Shown here: positions 34,800 to 43,703 of the stretch, one piece after another | Layout: every line of letters starts with the position of its first letter | How positions within the stretch are numbered: the stretch's first letter is position 1 | Assembly: GCA_965207535.1 (NCBI GenBank) | Contig: CBDBMR010000001.1 | Coordinates: forward strand, 1-64,000 | Origin: JAJDXO01 sp965207535 | GTDB taxonomy: Bacteria; Pseudomonadota; Alphaproteobacteria; Rhodospirillales; UBA2165 | Direction of reading: 5' to 3' | DNA: 64,000 nt | Translations under genes and position numbers: made by a program | The notes under the pieces: model-generated | What the model saw: only the letters and a program-made list of their open reading frames with translations | Told to the model about the DNA's origin: nothing | Database searches by the model: none

Positions 34800-35359
34800 C
34801 GCACCCAGGTCCGAACGCGCTGAGCCATTGCATCGTGCGGTTCTTCCAGGAGTACCTGCCGACTCTCCGTGGCATGAGCGCACACACCATCCACAGTTAC
34901 CGCGACGCACTGGTGCTCTATCTGCGCTTCGCCGCTGAGCAGTGTAAGCGAGGAGTTGAAACGCTCGATTTAGACGATTTAACCGCGGCCAGCGTCGGCC
35001 ATTTCCTGGCTTACCTGGAAGCCGAGCGTGACAACAGCATCAGCACGCGCAATGCGCGTCTCGCAGCACTCCATACCTTCGCACGGTTTGCCGTCGGCGA
35101 GTGCCCTGAGCGGATGACCGAGCTGCAACGCATCCTTGCTATCCCGTTCAAGCGCGGCCCCCGTCGTGCTCCCGTCGAGTATCTCGAAGAGGCAGAAGTC
35201 GAGGCGCTCCTCAAGCTACCTAGCGGGGCATCGCTCAGCGAACGCCGCGACCAGGCGTTGTTCGCGCTGATGTTCAACACTGGCGCGCGGGTGCAGGAAG
35301 TACTCGACCTAACGGTCGGTGACGTTCGACTCGAGCCGCCATATCAGGTTCGCCTGTAG
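34796..35359 (+). pseudogene. Tyrosine recombinase RitC, 5' part, truncated by IS21
   Basis: 187 codons of genuine ritC sequence from ATG 34796 (ATGA overlap with ritB) to 35356; the IS end supplies the stop TAG at 35357-35359. It contains the core-binding domain (HTIHSYRDALVLYLRF) and the start of the catalytic domain, including Arg I in NTGARVQEVLDL. The rest of the gene resumes at 38119 in the correct frame after one copy of the 8-bp repeat TTCGCCTG. The product as it stands lacks the His/Arg/Tyr active-site residues. Confidence 0.88.
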
Positions 35360-35561
35360 AGCGACAATCTGGATGGCAGGTGCGCGTCAATCAGGATGTC
35401 AGTATTGACGTCGCGGCGATGTGAAGTTTTTCGGGACGTCGGACCAATTGCAAGAGTTTTTCCGCCGGTTCTGCTTTTGGCGGATTTGTCTGTCGCGGGA
35501 CCAGCCGCGGCCCGCGAGCGTGAAGCGCCGCGGGCCGCGGGGTTGGCGCGGTGATGTCGGT

Positions 35562-36392
35562 TCAGCCGGTGGGCGTGTTTTTTTCCGTGGCCTTCTTGGC
35601 GGGCCGGCCCCGCTTGCGCGGTTTGGCATTGAGTGCTTCGCGCCGCCGGTAGCTCTCGACATTCATTTCCAGGATCGTGGCGCGGTGCACCAGGCGGTCG
35701 ACGGCGGCGACGGCGGTGGTCTCGTCCGGGAAGATGCGGTTCCATTCGGAGAACGGCTGGTTTGCGGTGATCAGGAGCGAGCGGCGCTCGTACCTGGCCG
35801 AGATGAGTTCGAACAGCACGCTTGTTTCGGCCTGGTCCTTTTGGACGTAGGCGAAGTCGTCGAGGATCACGAGGTGGAACCGGTCGAGCCGCGCCATCAG
35901 GTTTTCCAGCGTCAGTTCACGTCGCGCCACCTGGAGGCGCTGCACCAGGTCGGTGGTCCTGGAGAACAGCACCCGGTAGCCGTTCTCCACCAGCGCCAGC
36001 CCGATCGCCGAGGCGATGTGGGACTTCCCCGTCCCGGGCGGGCCGAAGATCAGGCAGCAGGCGCCCTGGTCGAGCCATGCGTCGCCGGCGGCGAGCGCCA
36101 TGACCTGGGCCTTCGAGATCGTCGGCACCGCGCTGAAGTCGAAGTTGGCGAGGCTCTTGCCGGGCAACAGCCGCGCCTCGCCCAGATGGCGCTGGATCCG
36201 CCGCCTGCCGCGCTCCGCCAGTTCGTGCTCGACGAGGACGGAGAGGAACCGGGCCGCGGGCCAGCCTTCGGCGTCGGAACGCTCGGCGAAGGGTTCCCAG
36301 AACTCCCGCATCGTCGGCAGGCGCAGTTCCGAGAGCATCAGGCCAAGCTTGACCCCGTCGACCATGACCGCATCATCGTCTGTCCGTGTCAT
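35562..36392 (-). CDS. istB: IS21-family helper ATPase IstB
   Basis: 276 residues starting in the ATGA overlap with istA. AAA+ motifs: Walker A FGPPGTGKSHIASAI near residue 116, Walker B HLVILDDFAYV near 175, sensor LLITANQPFSEW. An N-terminal helical IstA/DNA-binding region and a basic C-terminal tail (KPRKRGRPAKKATEK) are present. IstB remodels target DNA and activates the transposase. The length is normal for the family. Confidence 0.95.
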   Translation of the reverse strand: MTRTDDDAVMVDGVKLGLMLSELRLPTMREFWEPFAERSDAEGWPAARFLSVLVEHELAERGRRRIQRHLGEARLLPGKSLANFDFSAVPTISKAQVMALAAGDAWLDQGACCLIFGPPGTGKSHIASAIGLALVENGYRVLFSRTTDLVQRLQVARRELTLENLMARLDRFHLVILDDFAYVQKDQAETSVLFELISARYERRSLLITANQPFSEWNRIFPDETTAVAAVDRLVHRATILEMNVESYRRREALNAKPRKRGRPAKKATEKNTPTG

Positions 36393-37894
36393 GACGCGCC
36401 TCCCATGCTGAGCAGGTCGCCATAGCCGGCAAGCGGCGCGCGGATGACGTGAACCTCGGGCATCGCGCCGGGCTCCGGCGCGAACCGGGCCTTGAGGCTG
36501 TCGAGGTCCGGCAGCTTCCCGGCGGCGAGACAGCCGCCGATCTCGGCCGCCAGCGCCGCCTCGCAGTTTTCCTCATGGGCCAGCGCCAGGAGCCTCACCG
36601 TCAATCTGCAGGCAGCGCGTTCGCCCAGCTTGGACAATGCCGCCTCGAAGCAGCGGCGGTAGGCCTCGCGCGGGAACAGTTCGTCGCGGTAGGTCAGGTT
36701 CATGAGCGCCATCGGCTTGGCCTTCAGGGAGTGGATGACGTGGCGGTAGTTGACCACGTGCACGGCCTTGGTCGATGCGCCCTTGTGCTTGCGCGGCAGG
36801 GTCAGGTGATGGACGGAGCCGACATAGAGCTCCAGGCGGCCGTCGTAGAGCCGGACCCCGAGCCGGTGGCCGATCAGCCGCGAGGGCACGGTGTAGAACA
36901 CCCCCCTCAGGATGAAGCCGCTGGACGAGGTGACGTCGACGCTGGTTTCCTCGTAATCCGTGGTGCGCATCGGCGGCAGGTTCTGAAGCGTGTCGCATTC
37001 GGCCTTGATTCGTCCGGACCGGCGCGCATTGCCGCGTCCGACGATCTCCGCGATGAAGGCGCGATAGGCCGCGACATCGGCGAAGTCCGCCGACCCGCGG
37101 AGCGCCAGCGCGTCGGCGATCTCGCGCTTGAGGTGGCCGTGCGGGCTTTCAATCGCGCCGTTCTCGTGCGCCACGCCCCGGTTGTTGCGGGACGGGGCCA
37201 TCCCGTAGTGCCGGCAGAGCAGGCGATAGCGCTCGGTCATGTCCTCGGCATCGTCCTTGCAACGGTTCCGGAACCCCGCCGACAGGCTGTCGGTGCGATG
37301 CTCACCCGGCGCGCCTCCCAGGGACCAGAGGGCGGCCTGCAGTCCCGCGGCCAGGGCCGTGAAGCTCTCGCCGCCGAGAACCACGTCGGCATGCCGGAAC
37401 CCCGACCAGGGAAGCCGGAAGTGGTACAGCATGTGATCCAGCGGCCGGCCGCCGACGGTGACGCCGGAAGCGTTCATGCGGGTGAAGTCCGACAGGCCGA
37501 GCCGGCCGGGCGTGTGCGTCTGCCGGAAGATCACCTCCCGGTCCGGGCCGTGGCGGGCCCGCCAGTCGCGGATCCGCCGTTCCAGGGTGCGGCGCACCCC
37601 CGGGTCCAGATCGGGGTGACGCCGCATCAGCTCCTCGAACACGCCGACCGCGCGAATGCCCGAATCGCCCTCCAGCATCGGCACGACCTCCTCATCGAAT
37701 ATCCCGGCCAGCGGATCCGGGCGGCGGCGCCCCCGCGGGGCCTTCTTCTGAGAGGGGAGCGTCGGGTCCCGGTTGATCCGGTAGCCGCTGCGGGCGCTGA
37801 AGCCGGCCTTCGCGGCGGCCGCTTCCGTCGAGTGGGATTTCCTGTGTTTCATGAAAGACCTCATTTGGTTGTCCGTTACGTGGTGACCGGGCAA
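36389..37894 (-). CDS. istA: IS21-family transposase IstA
   Basis: 501 residues from ATG 37894; an internal ATG at 37864 (MRSFMKHRKSHSTEAAAAKAG) is an equally good start. The N-terminal helix-turn-helix includes EAAAAKAGFSARSGYRI. DDE residues by pattern: Asp in LGLSDFTRM, Asp in HRTDSLSAGF, Glu in ENGAIESPHGHLKREI. The C-terminal beta-barrel domain has FYTVPSRLIGHRLGVRLYDG. It is full length and unbroken. Confidence 0.95.
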   Translation of the reverse strand: MPGHHVTDNQMRSFMKHRKSHSTEAAAAKAGFSARSGYRINRDPTLPSQKKAPRGRRRPDPLAGIFDEEVVPMLEGDSGIRAVGVFEELMRRHPDLDPGVRRTLERRIRDWRARHGPDREVIFRQTHTPGRLGLSDFTRMNASGVTVGGRPLDHMLYHFRLPWSGFRHADVVLGGESFTALAAGLQAALWSLGGAPGEHRTDSLSAGFRNRCKDDAEDMTERYRLLCRHYGMAPSRNNRGVAHENGAIESPHGHLKREIADALALRGSADFADVAAYRAFIAEIVGRGNARRSGRIKAECDTLQNLPPMRTTDYEETSVDVTSSSGFILRGVFYTVPSRLIGHRLGVRLYDGRLELYVGSVHHLTLPRKHKGASTKAVHVVNYRHVIHSLKAKPMALMNLTYRDELFPREAYRRCFEAALSKLGERAACRLTVRLLALAHEENCEAALAAEIGGCLAAGKLPDLDSLKARFAPEPGAMPEVHVIRAPLAGYGDLLSMGGAS

Positions 37895-38118
37895 CTTGCT
37901 CTCCTCTGCTCGAGAATGATCGCAAGGCTATTACCCGGCCAGCCGCAAACACCAAACAAGGCCCGGGAGGGGGAGAAAAATCGTCGTTCCGGCTGCCGCC
38001 AACTCCAGTCGGGCTACGCCCTCCTTACGTTGGCGCCAGCCGGAAGCACCCCCTCAACGAGACTGCCATCCTGATTGTCGCTGGACTGCCATCTTGATTG
38101 TCGCGCTAGATTCGCCTG

Positions 38119-38580
38119 CGCGGCAAGGGCGGCAAGACACGCAGCTGTCCGATTTGGGCTCGCACCGCCGTGCAGTTGCGCGCGCTCATTAAGCGGTCCT
38201 CGTCGGGTAATGCAGATAGCCCGCTCTTTACCAACCGGCGGGGCGAAAAGCTCACGCGCTTCGGCGTGCGCTACCTGTTGAACAAGCGCGTCACCGCCTG
38301 CGTGGACAGCGTGCCCACGTTGCGCGACAAGCGCATCCACCCGCACTCGTTGCGGCATACCACCGCCATCCACCTGCTGAAAGCCGGCGTTGACTTCGCC
38401 ACCATCAGCCAGTGGCTGGGTCACGCAACGCTGATCCCAACCATGGAGTACGCCCGTGCCGACATAGATATCAAGCGTCAGGCACTCGCTCAGGTCTTTC
38501 CTGACGTCATGCCCGAACCGACAGTCGGTCATGTGGCGCCGGCGCAACTCGACATGGTCAAATGGATGCGACGGCTCTGA
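38119..38580 (+). pseudogene. Tyrosine recombinase RitC, 3' part
   Basis: 153 residues continuing ritC in frame after the IS21 duplication: RGKGGKTR, then the active-site blocks IHPHSLRHTTAIHLLKAG (His-x-x-Arg), WLGHATLIPTMEYARAD (His, Tyr nucleophile) and a C-terminal tail. Joined to 34796-35356 it gives a 340-residue recombinase with all catalytic residues. An isolated start at 38170 is possible but would make only a fragment. Confidence 0.88.
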
Positions 38581-38658
38581 GCATGCTTATGTGAAGTTGG
38601 TGTCGTCGGTTGCCAACCGCAAAGCGGCGTCGACGACCCGACTTCACATATTTCGGTG

Positions 38659-38674
38659 CTGCACATAAGTTGAG
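38659..38674. repeat. RIT right terminal inverted repeat
   Basis: CTGCACATAAGTTGAG is the exact complement of 32465-32480. A TATGTGA/TCACATA block 8 bp further in is shared by both ends. The last six bases are the GTTGAG copy that joins radC. Confidence 0.8.
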
Positions 38675-39106
38675 ATACAAGATGTGGAACTCCTCGACCT
38701 CGCGGCGGCCCGCGAGAGCGCGGCAGTACTCGATCACCTTGTCGTAACTGCCGAGGGTCGGGCCGACCTTTTCCGGTATCTCCGCCCTTGCCATGCGGAT
38801 GCCGAGGGCCTCGGCGGCCTTGAGTGCGGCAATGGCGTCTTCCGGCAGACCGGGCACGGTGCGGAGCCGGTCCGGGCGGGCCGCCAGGACGCGGGGCGCC
38901 GAGCCGAACAGATCGAGCAGGCTTGCGGCAAGCGCTTCGGCGTCGTCCACCGATGGGCGCGCAGACAACAGCAGCTCCAGCAGCTCGCGCTCGTCGACGG
39001 CCTCGCGCCCGGCGCGCAGGAAGCGGTCCTGGAGGCGGCGGCCTGCTGCCTGCCGGATCGAATGGGGCGCGGCAGCGGGGGTATCGGGGGCTGCGGCAGG
39101 GTTCAT
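38669..39106 (-). pseudogene. radC: radC, 5' half, interrupted by the RIT element
   Basis: From ATG 39106, with GGAGGT 9 bp upstream, the frame encodes about 145 residues of RadC: a UPF0758-type N-terminal helix-hairpin region (ERELLELLLSARPSVDD, RTVPGLPEDAIAALKAAEAL) and the beginning of the MPN fold (EEFHILYLN). It then enters the RIT end; read-through adds only unrelated residues. The JAMM half is at 32157-32444. As it stands neither half can be functional. Confidence 0.92.
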
Positions 39107-39272
39107 GAGCGACCTCCTGTTGCTGAATGCCGGATAAGCGGGACCGGGACGCTCCCGCTCCCGCGCCCCGGCCCCGCCTCGCCCGGACACACGCCGGCCT
39201 TCCCTCCGGGCGGAGCGGATAGGGCGTTCGCCTGCCAGGCCGCATACCCGGCCCGGAAGGTCCGGGTCCGGC

Positions 39273-41027
39273 TTACGACGGGGCCTCCCTGTCGGCGCCG
39301 AGGGTGACGCTCACGTCGGGCCGGCGTATGCGGATGTCGATCGCGCGGCCGCGGGGCGCCAGCCACATGAGTTCTCGCCGGACCGCTTCGGCGATGGAGG
39401 CCCTACAGGCTTCGTCGTCCGACAGCAGCAGCCGGGTCGCGAGGTGGAGCGCCTCCTCTTCGAAGTTGTTGCGCTGGGTCTCCCAGCTGTCCGCATCGGC
39501 ATCGTCGGAGGGCGAGAAGTAAGCTGCAGCGAGCAGCTGGGCGAGCTGGTGGGGCCGGAGGGCGCTGTCCTGCGTGACCAGCGGCATGGCCTCTTCGATC
39601 GAGGACCAGGCCTCCCCGCCGAATACCAGATCGGCGGGAAGATCGAAGGTGCGCGTGATCCCCGATGCTGGACGGACGGCGAACCTGATGCGAATCCCGG
39701 CGGGTCGGTCCGGCAGCGCCGCGGCGGTGCCCGATGCCTCGGGCAGCGGGTATTCCCCGAGGGCCGTCCAGTCGTCCCCGGCGGCGACCCGGACGGCTAC
39801 CTCCTTCACCCGGTCGAGCGCGTCGTACCAAGCGTAGCCTTCCAGCCTCCGGTCGGCCTCGAACAGCTGCGGTGCGATGGCGGCCCGCTCGGCGGCCCGC
39901 CACAACGCCTGGGCCTCGGGCGGCTCCGGGTCGAAGTCCATGACCAGGGCATTGCGATTGGCGTCCAACCGTTTGCCCGGCTCGCGCCAGTCGCTGCAGT
40001 CGGCGGCGGCGGGCCGCCAGGGAAGGAGTTGGGCCGGCGGAGGCGTGATGCCGATGTCGGCCCCGCGCGCCCGCGTCCAGTCTCCGAAGGCGGGACGCGG
40101 CGAGGGATCGGCGGCCATGGCGCGGTAGATTGCGAGCCGGGCAGCTTCCCGCATCTCCTCGAGGAAGGCGTTCTCGACCGCCTCCTTGCGGGCCGGCAGG
40201 ACCAGTTCGAGGTCCGGGCAGTCGTCGACATCCGCCAGCACGGTCCATGCCGGGCCGTGGACGGTCTCGACGCTTGGAAGCCTCACCGGCAGGGTGAGGC
40301 CGAAGAGGTTGAGATCGGGGTTGTTGTAGCTGCTCCGGCGGTCCTTGAAGACGCCGAAGACGAGACCGCGCCAGGGTTCGGCATGAACGGCGCCGTCGAG
40401 AAAGGCGTGGCGCGGCAGCTCTTCGGCGGCGGAGTTTGGGTCCGTTCGGTCGTCGAGCACGACCGGCAGCGGATAATGGCGGGCGGCGTTTCCGGCCGCC
40501 TTGCGGATGGCGTCGACGGATTCCGCCGCTTCGAACGAAATCGACGTCCCGTGGGGATGGGGCGCCTTATCGTCGGCCTGCACATGGGCGTCCGCCTCGC
40601 CTAGAAAATGCGCCGGTTCCAGCTTGACGCGCCAGCCGGGCAATACCTCCCCGTCCGGCGGGCGCAGCCTGGACGAGACGGCGCAGTTGCGGCGCGCCAG
40701 GCTGGCGAAGCCGAACCCGGCGGCGTCCTCGCGCCGGGCCGTCGCGTCGTTCCAGCCGTTCTCGCCGAAACTGAGCAGCACCGCGGGATCGGCAATGCCC
40801 GCGCCGTCGTCGGAAACGGTGATGGTGAGCGGGGTCCCGCCGGCCGCGGTGTTGGAGGGGGTAACGTGCCCCTCCGTTGCGGCAACCGTAATCCGTACCC
40901 CCGTGGCGCCGGCGCGCCGGCTGTTCTGCAGGGTCTCGGTGAAGATGTCGGCGAGGGTTGCGGCGTAGATTCGGGTGACTCGCTTGACGGCGCTCTCGTG
41001 GATGCGGGCCCGGATGGTGCGGTTCAT
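39273..41027 (-). CDS. GHKL-type (Hsp90-like) ATPase
   Basis: 584 residues from ATG 41027. The N-terminal ATP-binding (Bergerat) fold is clear: ADIFTETLQNSRRAGAT (N box), TVSDDGAGIADP (G1) and AAGFGFASLARRN (G2). A middle domain of about 350 residues follows without histidine-kinase or topoisomerase motifs. It resembles mobile-element GHKL proteins of unknown function more than Hsp90 proper. It lies between radC and the ParB-like gene on the same strand, in the block that also has the MoxR/VWA genes. Confidence 0.82.
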   Translation of the reverse strand: MNRTIRARIHESAVKRVTRIYAATLADIFTETLQNSRRAGATGVRITVAATEGHVTPSNTAAGGTPLTITVSDDGAGIADPAVLLSFGENGWNDATARREDAAGFGFASLARRNCAVSSRLRPPDGEVLPGWRVKLEPAHFLGEADAHVQADDKAPHPHGTSISFEAAESVDAIRKAAGNAARHYPLPVVLDDRTDPNSAAEELPRHAFLDGAVHAEPWRGLVFGVFKDRRSSYNNPDLNLFGLTLPVRLPSVETVHGPAWTVLADVDDCPDLELVLPARKEAVENAFLEEMREAARLAIYRAMAADPSPRPAFGDWTRARGADIGITPPPAQLLPWRPAAADCSDWREPGKRLDANRNALVMDFDPEPPEAQALWRAAERAAIAPQLFEADRRLEGYAWYDALDRVKEVAVRVAAGDDWTALGEYPLPEASGTAAALPDRPAGIRIRFAVRPASGITRTFDLPADLVFGGEAWSSIEEAMPLVTQDSALRPHQLAQLLAAAYFSPSDDADADSWETQRNNFEEEALHLATRLLLSDDEACRASIAEAVRRELMWLAPRGRAIDIRIRRPDVSVTLGADREAPS

Positions 41028-41058
41028 GGGCGGACCTCCATGGTGTTGGGAAATGAAA

Positions 41059-41090
41059 CGCCCCGCCGGCAGTGGTGGGCCGGCGGGGCG
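41059..41090 (-). terminator. Terminator between the ParB-like and GHKL genes
   Basis: CGCCCCGCCGGC and GCCGGCGGGGCG form a perfect 12-bp stem with an 8-base loop, followed on the minus strand by GTTTCATTTCC. It lies 23 bp after the stop of the ParB-like gene. The T-run is weak, so it may be only partial. Confidence 0.7.
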
Positions 41091-41112
41091 CTCGGGTTAG
41101 GCTTGCGTCCTC

Positions 41113-43530
41113 CTATTGGACGCGTTGGAGGAACTCGGGGATCTCCTCCGGATCCGGATCGGCGTCACGCCCGTCGACGGGATCGGCCGCCTCCATGCCG
41201 TCCGGCCCGCCTGCGGCGGCCGGGCCGGAATCGGTCTCCCCGGCATCGCCTGGATCGGCGTTGGGACCGGGGCCGGCCGTCTCGGCGGCTTCGTTGCCGT
41301 CATTAACCGCCGCGCCGTCGGATGGCTCCGGTTCGGGATCGGGTTTCGTCCCATGGCCGTTGCCGGCGGGACCGGTCTCCGTCGGTGCGATCCCAGAGCC
41401 GGCGGCCGGTTCCACGGGTTCCGGGGTCGCGTCGGGCTGGGCCGGATCGGTGTTGGCGGCTCCCGCCGCATCGTCCCCGGCGTCGCCGGCCGCCCCACCG
41501 GTGTCGAACGCCGCGAAGCCGGGCGGGACCCAGGCAAGCGCCCTGGCGTGCATGGCGGCGCTGACGCCGGTGGGCGGGTCGCCGGCGGCGAAGGCGGCCT
41601 CCATCGCATCCGCCAGGGCCGGCTTCTTGTACTTGGACCGGGCCGACGCCCAGGCGAGGCCGAACACGGTGCGGGCGATGTCGAGGACTTGGGCTTTGTT
41701 GATCCGCGACCACAGCATGCCGGCGGTGGGGCGGACATGGGCGGCGAAGTCGATGTCGAGACGGGCCACGGTGGCTTCGAGTTCGGGCCGGGCCTGGGGT
41801 TCGAAGGCGAGCTGCCCCTTCACCGTGCGCGCGACGCAGGCCGCGAACAGCGCCTCCTTCTCGGCCCGGGTCAATGCCCTGAGCGCCGCGAAGGACTCGC
41901 CGTCATCCTCGATCTCCATCCAGTCGAAGGACAGGTGCGAGCGGTCTTCGAGCATGGCCTCGCCCGGCGACCAGTCCGTAAACTCCGCGTCGTTCATCCG
42001 GGTCATGGGACGGTCCGGGGTCTCCCTGACCACGATGTCGAGGGCTTCGCTGTGATAGCCCGTCGCGAACACGGCGCGGCCCATCTGGAACAGCGCGAGG
42101 TCGAAGGCGGCATCGAAGTCCCCGGCGAGCTTCGCCTTGACGAGCGCCGTGCGGATGGCGCGCAGATCGTCGGCGAGCCCGATGCCGACGCCGGCTTCCT
42201 TGCGGGCCTCGGCCGCGCGGTCCCTGGGCTCCGCCATGGGCTGGGAGACGGCCGGGCCGGCGGCATGGACGCCATTGTTCGTGGCGTCCGCGCCCTGACC
42301 GTTGGCGTCCCCCGTTGCCCCGTCGCCGGTTTCATCCGGCTTCGGCATGTCCTCGGGCTTGACCAGTCCGGAGATGACGTGGAGCGCGCCGTCGCGGCCG
42401 ACGGTGGCGATGCACCCCGCCATCAAGAAATCCTCGCGGCGCCACATGGCGCGGCCCTCGACGGCGCCCTCGATCTCGTCGAGGCGGGCCTCGATCGTCT
42501 CGGCCTCCCGGACAATGTCATCGGTCCATTCGTCTTCGCCGAGGCCGTTGATCTCTTGGTAGCGGGTCTCCAGCTTCCGGATCTCGGCCTTCTCCTCATC
42601 TGTGGGCGCGCCCGGCTGGGGCTCGATGCGGCCGTAGGAGGCGGTGTCGTCCCACGCAACCTCGACCATGGGTACGGCCCACTTCCAGCGGGCCGTCAGT
42701 TCGTCGGCGGCGGCCTGGAGTTTCTCCATGGCGAGCTTCTCCAGCAGCACCGGGTCCTCGAACCAGACGCCGTGCTCGTGCTCGTCGGCGAACAGGTCGC
42801 GCAAGACCTGGCCGCCGGCGGCCTCGTAAAATTCCACGCCGACGAACCGGGCGATGGCGGACGTGCCGGGCACCCGCTCCTCGGTCAAGAGCCGCTTCAC
42901 CTGCCAGGCCGACGGCCGGTGTTCCTGGCCGGAGACCTGTTCCCAGACCGCCATCTGGCGCTCCCGGTCGGCGGTGACGGCGAACGCCTTCAGCACTTCC
43001 AGGTCGATCTCGTCCGCCCGGTAGGCGTCCAGCAGCTCGGGCGCGGCGTTGCCGAGGCGCAGCCGCTGTTCGACGATGCGCTCGGACGCTCCGAACCGCG
43101 CCGCGATCGCCGAAACCGGCTGGCCGGCCGCGGCCAGTTCGGCGAAGGCCGTCACCTGGTCCGCCGGATGCATGGGGATGCGCATGACGTTCTCGGCCAG
43201 AGAGAGTTCGGCGGTCCCGGCATCCCCGGCCCGGACCTGGCAGGGCACCGGATGGTGGGCGTCCAGCACGCCGTCCTCGACGAGCGCCTGCATGGCCTTG
43301 AGGCGGCGGCCGCCGGCGGCCACGGCAAAGCGCTCGGTTCCGTCGGAATCCGGCTCGTCCGGCCGGACGATCAGGTTCTCCAGCAGCCCGAGTGCGGCGA
43401 TCGATGCCTTGAGCGCGGCATCGTCCTGGGCATCGGGCGGGGTCTTGCGGACGTTCTCGAGCGCGGGCGCGAGTTGGGAGAGCGGGATCTCCCGGATGAC
43501 GGGTTGGGACCCGGGGGCGATGAAGTTCAT
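41113..43530 (-). CDS. Large ParB/Spo0J-like nuclease-domain protein
   Basis: 805 residues from ATG 43530. The ParB N-terminal domain spans residues about 10-110: IPLSQLAPALENVRKT, AVAAGGRRLKAMQAL and ELSLAENVMR. A KorB-like helix-turn-helix region follows (VSAIAARFGASERIVEQRLRL). A long middle region, and an Asp/Gly/Pro-rich disordered tail of about 120 residues, complete it. Proteins of this size on ICEs are not simple partition proteins; a CTP-switch or nuclease-like role on incoming DNA is possible. It sits between the GHKL and VWA genes. Confidence 0.85.
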   Translation of the reverse strand: MNFIAPGSQPVIREIPLSQLAPALENVRKTPPDAQDDAALKASIAALGLLENLIVRPDEPDSDGTERFAVAAGGRRLKAMQALVEDGVLDAHHPVPCQVRAGDAGTAELSLAENVMRIPMHPADQVTAFAELAAAGQPVSAIAARFGASERIVEQRLRLGNAAPELLDAYRADEIDLEVLKAFAVTADRERQMAVWEQVSGQEHRPSAWQVKRLLTEERVPGTSAIARFVGVEFYEAAGGQVLRDLFADEHEHGVWFEDPVLLEKLAMEKLQAAADELTARWKWAVPMVEVAWDDTASYGRIEPQPGAPTDEEKAEIRKLETRYQEINGLGEDEWTDDIVREAETIEARLDEIEGAVEGRAMWRREDFLMAGCIATVGRDGALHVISGLVKPEDMPKPDETGDGATGDANGQGADATNNGVHAAGPAVSQPMAEPRDRAAEARKEAGVGIGLADDLRAIRTALVKAKLAGDFDAAFDLALFQMGRAVFATGYHSEALDIVVRETPDRPMTRMNDAEFTDWSPGEAMLEDRSHLSFDWMEIEDDGESFAALRALTRAEKEALFAACVARTVKGQLAFEPQARPELEATVARLDIDFAAHVRPTAGMLWSRINKAQVLDIARTVFGLAWASARSKYKKPALADAMEAAFAAGDPPTGVSAAMHARALAWVPPGFAAFDTGGAAGDAGDDAAGAANTDPAQPDATPEPVEPAAGSGIAPTETGPAGNGHGTKPDPEPEPSDGAAVNDGNEAAETAGPGPNADPGDAGETDSGPAAAGGPDGMEAADPVDGRDADPDPEEIPEFLQRVQ

Positions 43531-43703
43531 GCGAACCTCCCTCTATGGTGTGTGGGTAAGGAAAAAGCGGTATCGGGGAACGGCACCCGCCGGCCCGACC
43601 GCTTCACCGGGACCGCCGCCCCGCTCCGTCTCCTGTCGGTGTTGCGGGCAGGGGCGGCGCGCCCGGCCGGTCCGGGGTGCGGGGCGGGCTGGCGGACAGG
43701 GGT

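Larger units (their letters stand above)
35357..38110 (-). mobile_element. IS21-family insertion sequence inside ritC
   Basis: 2,754 bp between copies of TTCGCCTG (35349-35356 and 38111-38118), the apparent target duplication. The ends are inverted: left TAGAGCGACAATC..GATGGCAG and right complement TAGCGCGACAATC..GATGGCAG, with a second ATCAGGATGnCAG copy further in at each end, as usual for multiple IS21 terminal repeats. It encodes istA and istB on the minus strand with the standard 4-bp overlap. All parts look intact, so it may be active. Confidence 0.88.
32445..38674 (+). mobile_element. Recombinases-in-trio (RIT) element inserted in radC
   Basis: 6,230 bp lying between two copies of GTTGAG (32439-32444 and 38669-38674). 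It carries three overlapping tyrosine recombinase genes in the same direction, the hallmark of RIT elements. Inverted ends CTCAACTTATGTGCAG (32465-32480) and its complement (38659-38674) match over 16 bp and then share a TATGTGA block. The left end has an extra palindrome. Removing the element together with one GTTGAG restores radC exactly. It is itself interrupted by an IS21-family element, which accounts for 2.8 kb of the length. Confidence 0.85.
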
